Shown here piece after piece: positions 57,492 to 64,000 of a stretch of 64,000 bases of DNA. The DNA comes from Pedococcus dokdonensis (GTDB lineage Bacteria > Actinomycetota > Actinomycetes > Actinomycetales > Dermatophilaceae). The position numbers were made by a program, and so were the translations under genes. The notes beneath the pieces were generated by a model. That model saw nothing but the letters and a program-made list of their open reading frames with translations. It did no database searches and was not told the origin of the DNA. The first letter of the stretch is position 1; every line of letters begins with the position of its first letter. The stretch covers positions 1,116,001 through 1,180,000 of the forward strand of contig NZ_LT629711.1 in assembly GCF_900104525.1 (NCBI RefSeq), in the 5' to 3' direction.

Positions 57492-59462
57492 TCAGTCACC
57501 ATCGAGGACCTCACCGGTCATCAGGTTGACGGCCGGCGCAGGGGCACCAGCCGTGGCCAACTCTGCCGCAATCGTGGCGGCCAGCGCAGGTCCGATGCCG
57601 GAAACCTCCTGCAGCTCCTCGACGGTCGCAGCCCGGACCCGCTTGACCGACCCGAAGTGCCGCAGCAGCGCCTTGCGTCGCGTCTCGCCCAACCCCGGGA
57701 TGGAGTCGAGGGCGCTGCTGGTCATCGCCTTCGAGCGCCGCTGTCGGTGGAACGTGATCGCGAACCGGTGCGCCTCGTCGCGGACCCGCTGCAGCAGGTA
57801 GAGGCCGTCACTGGTCCGCGGCAGGATGACGGGGTAGTCCTGACCCGGCACCCAGACCTCCTCGAGCCGCTTGGCGAGACCCACGACGGCGACGTCGTCG
57901 ATGCCGAGCGCGGTGAGCGCGGCGTGGGCGGCGTTGACCTGCGGCAGGCCACCGTCGACCACGACGAGGTTGGGCGGGTAGGCGAACTTCTTGGGCTTGC
58001 CGGTGTCGGGGTCGATGCGGTCGGGTCCGGCCTCGGGGTCTGGACCGAGCTCGACGTCGGAGGCCTGGTCACGCTCCTCGAGGTAGCGCTGGAACCGCCG
58101 GGTCAGGACCTCGTCCATGGCGGCGGTGTCGTCGACCTGCTCGCCCCGGATGACGAACCGGCGGTACTCGGACTTGCGGGCCAGGCCGTCCTCGAAGACC
58201 ACCATCGACCCCACCACCTGCGAGCCCTGGATGTGACTGATGTCGTAGCACTCGACCCGCAGCGGCGCAGCAGCCAGGTCGAGACTGGTCTGGAGCTCCT
58301 GGAGCGCCTGGCTGCGGGCGGTGAGGTCGCCGGCCCGGGCCAGCTTGTGCCGGGCCAGGGACTGCTTGGCGTTGCGCTGGACGGTCTCGAGCAGGGTGCG
58401 CTTGTCGCCGCGCTGGGGCACCCGCAGGTCGACCGCCGAGCCCCGCAGCGAGCCCAGCCAGGTCGAGACCGCGGCCGGCTCGTCGGGCAGCACGGGGACG
58501 AGCACCTCGCGCGGCACGCTGTCACCCGACTCGCCGCCATAGACCTGCTGGAGCAGGTGACCGACGATCTCGGGGACCGACTCGGCATCCATCTCGGCGA
58601 CCCAGCCGCGCTGGCCACGCACGCGGCCACCGCGCACGTGGAAGACCTGGACGGCCACCTCGAGGCCGTCCTCCTCGAGGGCGAAGACGTCGGCGTCGGT
58701 GCCGTCGCCCAGGACGACGGCGGACTTCTCGAGCGCCTTGCCGAGGGCCACGAGGTCGTCACGGAGCCGGGCAGCCTGCTCGAACTCCAGCGAGCGGCTG
58801 GCGGCCGCCATGTCGCGCTCGAGCCGCTTGACGAACCGGGTCGTGTTGCCGGCCATGAAGTCGCAGAAGTCCTCGGCGATGGCGCGGTGCTCCTCGGCGC
58901 TGACCCGGCCGACGCAGGGGGCCGAGCACTTGTCGATGTATCCGAGCAGGCAGGGGCGACCGACCTGGCCGGCCCGCTTGAAGACCCCCGACGAGCAGGT
59001 CCGCACCGGGAAGACGCGCAGCAGCAGGTCGAGGGTCTCGCGGATCGCCCAGGCGTGCGCGTAGGGGCCGAAGTAGCGGGTGCCCTTGCGCTTGGCCCCG
59101 CGCATCACCTGGGCGCGCGGAAACTCCTCACCGAGGGTGACCGCGAGGTAGGGGTAGGACTTGTCGTCGCGGTACTTGACGTTGAACCGAGGGTCGAACT
59201 CCTTGATCCAGGAGTACTCGAGCTGGAGGGCCTCGACCTCGGTGGACACGACGGTCCACTCCACGCTCGCGGCCGTCGTGACCATGGTGGCGGTGCGCGG
59301 GTGCAGGGCGGCGACGTCCTGGAAGTAGGAGGACAGCCGCGGTCGCAGTGACTTCGCCTTGCCGACGTAGATGACGCGCTTGGCGGAGTCCCGGAACCGG
59401 TAGACACCCGGGTCGACCGGGATCTCCCCCGGCGCCGGGCGGTACGTCGACGGGTCAGCCAC
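57492..59462 (-). CDS. uvrC: UvrABC excision nuclease subunit C
   Basis: A 656-residue UvrC. The GIY-YIG domain (residues 15-95; [20 protein letters not shown]) makes the 3' incision, a UVR motif lies near residue 215, the RNase H-like domain contains [22 protein letters not shown] for the 5' incision, and a helix-hairpin-helix pair ([29 protein letters not shown]) ends it. The start GTG 59462 is 6 bases after TAGAGT, giving a leaderless transcript. Confidence 0.97.
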   Translation of the reverse strand: MADPSTYRPAPGEIPVDPGVYRFRDSAKRVIYVGKAKSLRPRLSSYFQDVAALHPRTATMVTTAASVEWTVVSTEVEALQLEYSWIKEFDPRFNVKYRDDKSYPYLAVTLGEEFPRAQVMRGAKRKGTRYFGPYAHAWAIRETLDLLLRVFPVRTCSSGVFKRAGQVGRPCLLGYIDKCSAPCVGRVSAEEHRAIAEDFCDFMAGNTTRFVKRLERDMAAASRSLEFEQAARLRDDLVALGKALEKSAVVLGDGTDADVFALEEDGLEVAVQVFHVRGGRVRGQRGWVAEMDAESVPEIVGHLLQQVYGGESGDSVPREVLVPVLPDEPAAVSTWLGSLRGSAVDLRVPQRGDKRTLLETVQRNAKQSLARHKLARAGDLTARSQALQELQTSLDLAAAPLRVECYDISHIQGSQVVGSMVVFEDGLARKSEYRRFVIRGEQVDDTAAMDEVLTRRFQRYLEERDQASDVELGPDPEAGPDRIDPDTGKPKKFAYPPNLVVVDGGLPQVNAAHAALTALGIDDVAVVGLAKRLEEVWVPGQDYPVILPRTSDGLYLLQRVRDEAHRFAITFHRQRRSKAMTSSALDSIPGLGETRRKALLRHFGSVKRVRAATVEELQEVSGIGPALAATIAAELATAGAPAPAVNLMTGEVLDGD

Positions 59463-59468
59463 TGCTCC

Positions 59469-59474
59469 ACTCTA
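59469..59474 (-). promoter_or_regulatory. -10 element of uvrC
   Basis: TAGAGT on the minus strand, 6 bases before the uvrC GTG, with no ribosome site: a probable leaderless promoter heading the uvrC-rapZ-yvcK cluster. Confidence 0.5.
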
Positions 59475-59540
59475 TGGAGCGCCACCGACGGCCCGCGCCG
59501 GGCCACCCACCCGACCGCACGCGCCACCACCCCACGCACG

Positions 59541-59575
59541 GAGGTATGCCGCGTGGTGACCACGCGGCATACCTC
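59541..59575 (-). terminator. Perfect 17-bp hairpin after the Rieske lipoprotein gene
   Basis: GAGGTATGCCGCGTGGT (59541-59557) and its exact reverse complement (59559-59575) are separated by one G. It starts 15 bases after the Rieske stop codon on the minus strand. Each arm contains the octamer GTATGCCG/CGGCATAC. A U-tract is absent. Confidence 0.75.
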
Positions 59576-59590
59576 ACCGTGCGCTGGAGG

Positions 59591-60085
59591 TCAGGTGACC
59601 GAGATCCCGTCGCCGCTGACGGTGATGGTCTTCTCGGGCAGGGCCTTGGTGGCCGGCCCCTGCTTCACCGCGCCGGTGGTCAGGTCGTACTTGCTGCCGT
59701 GGCAGGCGCAGTTGATGGTGCCGTCGGCGACCGTGCTCACCACGCAGTTCTGGTGCGTGCAGACCGCGCTGAAGGCCTTGAAGTCGCCCGAGGTGGGCTG
59801 GGTGACGACGACCTTCTGGTCGGCGAAGATCTTGCCGCCGCCCACCGGGATGGTGGCCTTGGAGATGGCCTCCTTGGCCGCGTCGGTGGCCGAGCTCACG
59901 GCGGTGTCGGCAGCGTCCTCGGCCGCCCCGCACGCGGCCAGGGCCGTGGCACCGACCCCGGCCAGGCCGACCGACGCGAGCACGGTGCGCCGCGACGGCC
60001 CCGAACCAGCACTCGAGGACGAGGTGGAGGCAGGGGCGTCGGTGGTGACGGAGAGGTCTTGCGGGGTGTCTCGTTCGGTGGTCAT
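59591..60085 (-). CDS. Tat-exported Rieske [2Fe-2S] lipoprotein
   Basis: A 164-residue protein with a Ser/Thr-rich start, SRRTVLASVGLAGVGATALA (residues 31-50) as a twin-arginine signal and lipobox Cys52 (LAAC). The Rieske domain has Cys109 and His111 (CTHQNC) and Cys126 and His129 (CACHGS), with Cys114 and Cys128 placed for the disulfide. It is a small extracytoplasmic Rieske protein anchored by lipid, not part of a bc1 operon. Electron partners are unknown. Its upstream region is shared with the liv operon promoter. Confidence 0.9.
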   Translation of the reverse strand: MTTERDTPQDLSVTTDAPASTSSSSAGSGPSRRTVLASVGLAGVGATALAACGAAEDAADTAVSSATDAAKEAISKATIPVGGGKIFADQKVVVTQPTSGDFKAFSAVCTHQNCVVSTVADGTINCACHGSKYDLTTGAVKQGPATKALPEKTITVSGDGISVT

Positions 60086-60138
60086 GCGCGCGCCTTTCGG
60101 TGGAGGTGCCCCCGCGGAGGGGGATCTGACCAGGTCGA

Positions 60139-60162
60139 CCCAGCATCGCGGGCCATGCTGGG
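60139..60162. promoter_or_regulatory. Inverted repeat upstream of the Rieske gene
   Basis: CCCAGCAT (60139-60146) and ATGCTGGG (60155-60162) are 8-bp inverted repeats with an 8-base loop. TATTAC on the minus strand adjoins it and could be the -10 of the Rieske gene, placing the dyad in its leader. It may be an operator or an RNA hairpin. The rest of the 262-base divergent gap (60086-60347) holds no gene that I can see. Confidence 0.4.
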
Positions 60163-60347
60163 TAATACGTGTGACGCTGCCATGACGTTCATCTGGACAT
60201 AACAGGCAGGGTGGTAACGACACGGTCACGCATGCACGCGATGTGCTCCCGCTCACGGGGACCCGCGGTCTACTCTGCACACACCCCAACCGGGGTGACC
60301 CGTGGGTGCAGACGGCCCGCGTGCTCCAGATGACTTCAGGAGGAGTC

Positions 60348-61484
60348 TTGCGTTCCGTGTTCAAGATTGGCGCGCCCCTCGTGGCCGCTGCCCTCGCGCT
60401 TTCCGCCTGCGGCGGCACCACCGGCGACGGTGGCTCCGGCGGCGACAAGGCGTGTGACCTCAAGATCGGCTTCTTCGGCGCGCTCACCGGCGACGCCGCC
60501 AACCTCGGCATCAACATCAAGAACGGTGCCGAGCTCGCCGTCAACCAGTACAACGAGAAGAACGCCGACTGCAAGGTCTCGCTCACCTCGTTCGACAGCC
60601 AGGGTGACCCGGCCATCGCTCCCGGACTGGCCCAGAAGGCCGTCACCGACAAGAAGCTGGTCGGCATCGTCGGCCCGGCCTTCTCCGGTGAGTCCAAGGC
60701 TGCCGACCCGATCTTCGACAAGGCCGGCCTGAACATCATCACCGCTTCGGCGACCAACCCGGCGCTGTCCGAGAACGGCTGGAAGACCTTCCACCGCATC
60801 CTCGGCAACGACGCCACCCAGGGTCCCGCCGCCGCGAAGTACATCAAGGACGTCCTCAAGGCCCAGAAGGTCTTCGTCTCCGACGACACCTCGGAGTACG
60901 GCAAGGGCCTCGCCGACATCGTGAAGAACGACCTCGGCGGCGCCGTGGCCGGCAGCGACCAGACCGCGGCCGACGGCAAGCAGGACGACTTCTCCGCGAC
61001 CGTGACCAAGGCGAAGGCCTCGGGCGCCACCGTGTTCTTCTACGGCGGCTACTACTCGAACGCCTCCAAGCTGGCCAAGCAGCTGAAGGACGGCGGCTTC
61101 ACCGGCCAGTTCGTCGCGGCGGACGGCGTCAAGGACGACGGCTTCATCAAGGGCGCCGGTGCGGCGGCCGAGGGTGCCATCGTCACCTGCCCGTGCCTCC
61201 CCCCGGACAAGGCTCCCGAGTTCGCGGCCGCCTACAAGAAGGCCTACAACTCGGACCCGGCCACGTACTCGGCCGAGGCCTACGACGCGGCGAACGTCTT
61301 CCTCGCCGCCATCAAGGCCGGCAAGACCTCGTCGGCGGACATGAACGCCTTCATCGGCTCGTACAGCGCCCAGGGCGTGACCAAGATGGTCAAGTTCGAC
61401 GCCAAGGGTGAGCCGGCCGAGGTGTCGGTCTGGGCCTACAAGGTCGAGGGCGGCAAGATCGTTCCGGACCAGGAAATCAAGTAA
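60348..61484 (+). CDS. livJ: Branched-chain amino acid ABC transporter, substrate-binding lipoprotein
   Basis: A 378-residue type 1 periplasmic-fold binding protein. The signal peptide ends in lipobox LSAC with Cys21, then a Gly/Ser/Thr linker. KIGFFGALTGDAANLGINIKN and GIVGPAFSGESKAADPIFDK are typical of the LivJ family. I chose TTG 60348 because AGGAGGAG lies immediately upstream (60338-60345); GTG 60357 and ATG 60330 are alternatives. It is followed by two permease genes and an ATPase gene of the same system. The substrate could be a branched-chain amino acid or another small amide. Confidence 0.92.
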   Translation: MRSVFKIGAPLVAAALALSACGGTTGDGGSGGDKACDLKIGFFGALTGDAANLGINIKNGAELAVNQYNEKNADCKVSLTSFDSQGDPAIAPGLAQKAVTDKKLVGIVGPAFSGESKAADPIFDKAGLNIITASATNPALSENGWKTFHRILGNDATQGPAAAKYIKDVLKAQKVFVSDDTSEYGKGLADIVKNDLGGAVAGSDQTAADGKQDDFSATVTKAKASGATVFFYGGYYSNASKLAKQLKDGGFTGQFVAADGVKDDGFIKGAGAAAEGAIVTCPCLPPDKAPEFAAAYKKAYNSDPATYSAEAYDAANVFLAAIKAGKTSSADMNAFIGSYSAQGVTKMVKFDAKGEPAEVSVWAYKVEGGKIVPDQEIK

Positions 61485-61602
61485 CACCACGCATAGCGGC
61501 CAGGGCTCTCGGCAACGGGGGCCCTGGCCGCTACCGTGTTCCCGTCCGGTCGGGGTCCCCCTCGGCTTTCGTCGTCGCGGTCCCCCCTTCATCGGAGGTC
61601 TG

Positions 61603-62589
61603 ATGGATCTTCTGCTCAACCACTTCTGGGAATTCACCATCACGGGCCTGGCCTTCGGTGCGATCTACGCTCTCATCGCGCTCGGCTACACCCTCGTCTA
61701 CGGCGTGCTGCGGCTGATCAACTTCGCGCACTCCGAGGTCTTCATGTGGGGCAGCTTCGCGGCTGTCTGGATGCTGCTGGCGGTGGGTGCGGGCAAGGCC
61801 TCCGGCCTCGGCCTGGTCGGCTACCTCATCGTCGGCTTCGCGTCGGCGATGGTGATGTCCGCGCTGATCGCGCTGCTCCTCGAGTTCGTCGCCTACCGGC
61901 CGCTGCGCAAGCGGAACTCTCCGCCGTTGATCGCCCTCATCTCCGCCATCGGCGCCTCCTTCGCCCTGTCCGAGGCGATGGGCCTGCGCGACAAGCCGTT
62001 CAAGTGGTTCGGCGCCGACGACGACCTGGCCAACTACGTCGGCCGGCCCCGGGAGGCCTCGCCGCTGCCGTTGCAGATCGAGGTCAAGCGCCTCTTCTAC
62101 ATCTTCGACTACCACGTCTCGAACATCGACCTGATCGTCCTCGGCTCCGCGATCGTCCTGATGATCGTGCTGGACCAGTTCGTCAGCCGGTCGCGGCTCG
62201 GCCGAGGCATCCGGGCCGTCGCCCAGGACGCCGAGTCGGCTGCGCTCATGGGCGTCAACCGCGACCAGGTCATCCGCCTCACCTTCGTCCTCGGCGGTGC
62301 CGCGGCTGGTGCGGCCGCGATGATGTACCTGCTCAAGTTCGGGGTGACGAGGTACAACAGCGGGTTCCTGCTCGGTGTGAAGGCCTTCACGGCCGCCGTG
62401 CTCGGCGGCATCGGCAACCTGCGCGGTGCCCTGCTCGGTGGGTTCATCCTCGGGGTGGCCGAGAACTACGGCTCGGCGATCTTCGGGGGCGAGTGGAAGG
62501 ACGTCGTCTCCTTCGTCCTGCTGGTCGTCATTCTCCTGTTCCGTCCCACCGGCCTGCTCGGTGAGTCCCTCGGAAAGGCACGCGCATGA
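61603..62589 (+). CDS. livH: Branched-chain amino acid ABC transporter permease LivH
   Basis: A 328-residue membrane protein with about eight helices. The block GAIYALIALGYTLVYGVLRLINFAH near the start and AVLGGIGNLRGALLGGFILGVAEN near the end define LivH. GGAGG stands just before the ATG at 61603. It overlaps livM by 4 bases. The gap to livJ is 118 bases and has a GGCCGCTA inverted pair just after the livJ stop (AGCGGCCAGGGC and GCCCTGGCCGCT), a likely attenuating hairpin that lowers expression of the permeases relative to the binding protein. Confidence 0.94.
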   Translation: MDLLLNHFWEFTITGLAFGAIYALIALGYTLVYGVLRLINFAHSEVFMWGSFAAVWMLLAVGAGKASGLGLVGYLIVGFASAMVMSALIALLLEFVAYRPLRKRNSPPLIALISAIGASFALSEAMGLRDKPFKWFGADDDLANYVGRPREASPLPLQIEVKRLFYIFDYHVSNIDLIVLGSAIVLMIVLDQFVSRSRLGRGIRAVAQDAESAALMGVNRDQVIRLTFVLGGAAAGAAAMMYLLKFGVTRYNSGFLLGVKAFTAAVLGGIGNLRGALLGGFILGVAENYGSAIFGGEWKDVVSFVLLVVILLFRPTGLLGESLGKARA

Positions 62590-63722
62590 ACGCCGTCCGC
62601 AGCTTCTTCTCCGGTGTCGCCGCGCGGTTCCGCGCCCTGCCCCGCTGGGCGCGCTACCTGCTCATCGTGGCGGCGGTGGTGTTCATCTACTTCCTGCCGA
62701 TCCTCAACCCGCCGCTCATCACGACGACCGACTCCGACTTCGGCGCCGTGCTCTTCCTCTGCGCGTTGTACGCCCTCGTGGCGATCGGGCTCAACATCGT
62801 CATCGGGTATGCCGGGTTGCTCGACCTCGGCTACATCGGGTTCTTCGCGATCGGCGCGTTCACCGTGGGTGTCCTCGGCTCGGCGCACGGCAAGGTGCCG
62901 CTGCTGCTGTGCATCCCGATCGCGATGGGCGTCACGCTGTTGTCGGGCATCATCCTCGGCGCACCGACCCTTCGGGTCCGCGGCGACTACCTCGCCATCG
63001 TGACCCTCGGGTTCGGTGAGATCGTCCGGCTGATCCTGGTCAACGCCGACAGCCTCACCGGTGGCTCGCGCGGCATCTCCAACATCCCCACTCCCCCGAG
63101 CTGGGCGTTGTTCGAGATCCCGAAGATCCGCTGGGAGGGACTCACGGCCTACGTCGACCTCGACAACACGACGACGTTCCTGCAGTTCGGGGTCACCGAC
63201 TCGGTGCCCTACTACTGGCTGGCGCTGACCCTGGTTTTCGTCGTGCTCTTCCTCGACTGGCGGATGCAGAACTCCCGCGTCGGCCGGGCCTGGGAGGCCA
63301 CCCGCGAGGACGAGGACGCCGCCGAGCTGATGGGTGTCCCGACCTTCCGGTTCAAGCTGCTGGCCTTCGCGACCGGCGCCGCCATCGGTGGCCTCTCGGG
63401 TGCGCTCTTCGCCACCAAGCAGCAGTTCATCAACCCGGACAACTTCACCATCCTCTACTCCGTGCTGTTCGTGGCCATGGTGGTCGTCGGTGGCCAGGGC
63501 AACCGGTGGGGCGTCATCCTCGCCGCGTTCCTGCTCACCTGGGCCCCCGAGAAGTTCCGCTTCCTCTCCGACGCGCGCTTCCTGCTCTTCGGGCTCGCCC
63601 TGATGGCGCTGGCGATCTTCCGGCCGCAGGGCCTGTTGCCGCCACGGCGGTCGGTCCGCGCCAAGCGGGCGGACGAGGAAGCCCCAGACAGCATCGACGC
63701 GGAAGGAGTGGCTCGTGCCTGA
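62586..63722 (+). CDS. livM: Branched-chain amino acid ABC transporter permease LivM
   Basis: A 378-residue permease with about nine helices. [29 protein letters not shown] and [19 protein letters not shown] are the LivM marks. It pairs with LivH to form the membrane channel. The ATG overlaps the livH stop, and the gene ends inside the start of livG with an 8-base overlap. Confidence 0.95.
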   Translation: MNAVRSFFSGVAARFRALPRWARYLLIVAAVVFIYFLPILNPPLITTTDSDFGAVLFLCALYALVAIGLNIVIGYAGLLDLGYIGFFAIGAFTVGVLGSAHGKVPLLLCIPIAMGVTLLSGIILGAPTLRVRGDYLAIVTLGFGEIVRLILVNADSLTGGSRGISNIPTPPSWALFEIPKIRWEGLTAYVDLDNTTTFLQFGVTDSVPYYWLALTLVFVVLFLDWRMQNSRVGRAWEATREDEDAAELMGVPTFRFKLLAFATGAAIGGLSGALFATKQQFINPDNFTILYSVLFVAMVVVGGQGNRWGVILAAFLLTWAPEKFRFLSDARFLLFGLALMALAIFRPQGLLPPRRSVRAKRADEEAPDSIDAEGVARA

Positions 63723-64000
63723 CACCACTGACACGACCGGCCCCGACGAGACGCGCGGGGCGCGCGTCGACGACGACAGGGTGCTGGCCCCCGACGAGGA
63801 GGCCGTGCCCGACACCTCGGTCGACATCTCGGTCGACGAGGTGAGCAACGCGCCCAAGGGCAAGATGCTCGAGGTCGACGACGTGACGCTCCGCTTCGGT
63901 GGCGTCACCGCGCTCGACGGGGTGTCGTTCCACATCAACACCGGCGAGATCCTCGGACTGATCGGACCCAACGGGGCCGGCAAGACGACCTGCTTCAACG
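63715..64000 (+). CDS. livG: Branched-chain amino acid ABC transporter ATPase LivG (partial)
   Basis: The first 95 codons of an ATPase cut by the window end. [22 protein letters not shown] and [15 protein letters not shown] (Walker A) identify LivG. About 50 acidic, disordered-looking residues precede the usual start; the GTG at 63715 is supported by GGAAGGAG 7 bases upstream, and ATG 63865 (KMLEVDD) would give the standard length. The gene continues beyond 64000. Confidence 0.92.
   Translation, partial: MPDTTDTTGPDETRGARVDDDRVLAPDEEAVPDTSVDISVDEVSNAPKGKMLEVDDVTLRFGGVTALDGVSFHINTGEILGLIGPNGAGKTTCFN

Noticed and set aside
56562..59351. Plus-strand open frame of about 930 codons opposite rapZ and uvrC
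   Set aside because: It is antisense to conserved genes and lacks any domain or ribosome site.

Overview
The window is a contiguous, gene-dense chromosomal segment from a high-GC actinomycete (roughly 70% GC by eye). WhiA, RbpA, OpcA, a DUF3099 protein, an actinobacterial VLRF1 hydrolase, a FabG-FabI pair of the MabA-InhA type, a SufR-led SUF operon and many leaderless TANNNT promoters fit Actinobacteria. The cyanophycin genes, gene order and the frequent word GTATGCCG/CGGCATAC suggest, as inference only, the Intrasporangiaceae or a close family. I saw no rRNA, tRNA, CRISPR array, phage or insertion sequence, and no gene-free stretch longer than about 300 bases.

Layout. 1-6.3 kb: the end of serB, then a cyanophycin storage island of cyanophycinase (cphB), cyanophycin synthetase (cphA) and a convergent CphA-like Mur ligase that lacks the ATP-grasp domain and carries a C-terminal TPR domain. 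6.3-12.3 kb: fabG-fabI, two small conserved proteins, moaA, a SURF1 protein and an ABC exporter. 12.5-20.2 kb: an eight-gene minus-strand operon, every junction overlapping, for assimilatory sulfate reduction and siroheme (sir, zinc-ribbon protein, cysH, cysD, cysN, cysG, cbiX, then an enoyl-CoA hydratase). 20.2-23.5 kb: 42-bp tandem repeats, an ABC-F ATPase, a YpfJ-type metallopeptidase and a conserved unknown. 23.5-30.9 kb: VLRF1 hydrolase and the SUF operon sufR-sufB-sufD-Rieske ferredoxin-sufC-sufS-sufU-sufT. 31-34.7 kb: a large LuxR-type (LAL) regulator preceded by two paralogous small basic proteins. 34.8-40.4 kb: a two-gene ABC transporter, heme A synthase, an ArsR-MFS pair with a clear operator, and heme O synthase. 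40.5-49.1 kb: pentose-phosphate operon tkt-tal-pgi-zwf-opcA-pgl. 49.2-59.5 kb: rbpA, secG, tpiA, pgk, gap, an inserted ugd, whiA, yvcK, rapZ and uvrC. 59.6-64 kb: a Tat-type Rieske lipoprotein and a liv-type branched-chain amino acid ABC transporter running off the window.

How it fits together. The sulfate operon makes sulfide for cysteine, and SufS then draws sulfur from cysteine for Fe-S clusters. Sir, CysH, MoaA, WhiA and the Rieske proteins in the same window are users of Fe-S clusters, and siroheme for Sir is made by CysG and CbiX in the same operon. CtaA, CtaB and SURF1 all serve heme A and cytochrome oxidase assembly. The pentose-phosphate and lower-glycolysis clusters are convergent around a long terminator hairpin.

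The points I consider most worth following are: the small-protein pair with identical upstream motifs next to the LAL regulator; the ATP-grasp-less CphA paralogue fused to TPRs; a palindrome-bearing in-frame insert in cysG; two 71-base copies of a conserved terminator-like hairpin; and the over-represented octamer GTATGCCG.
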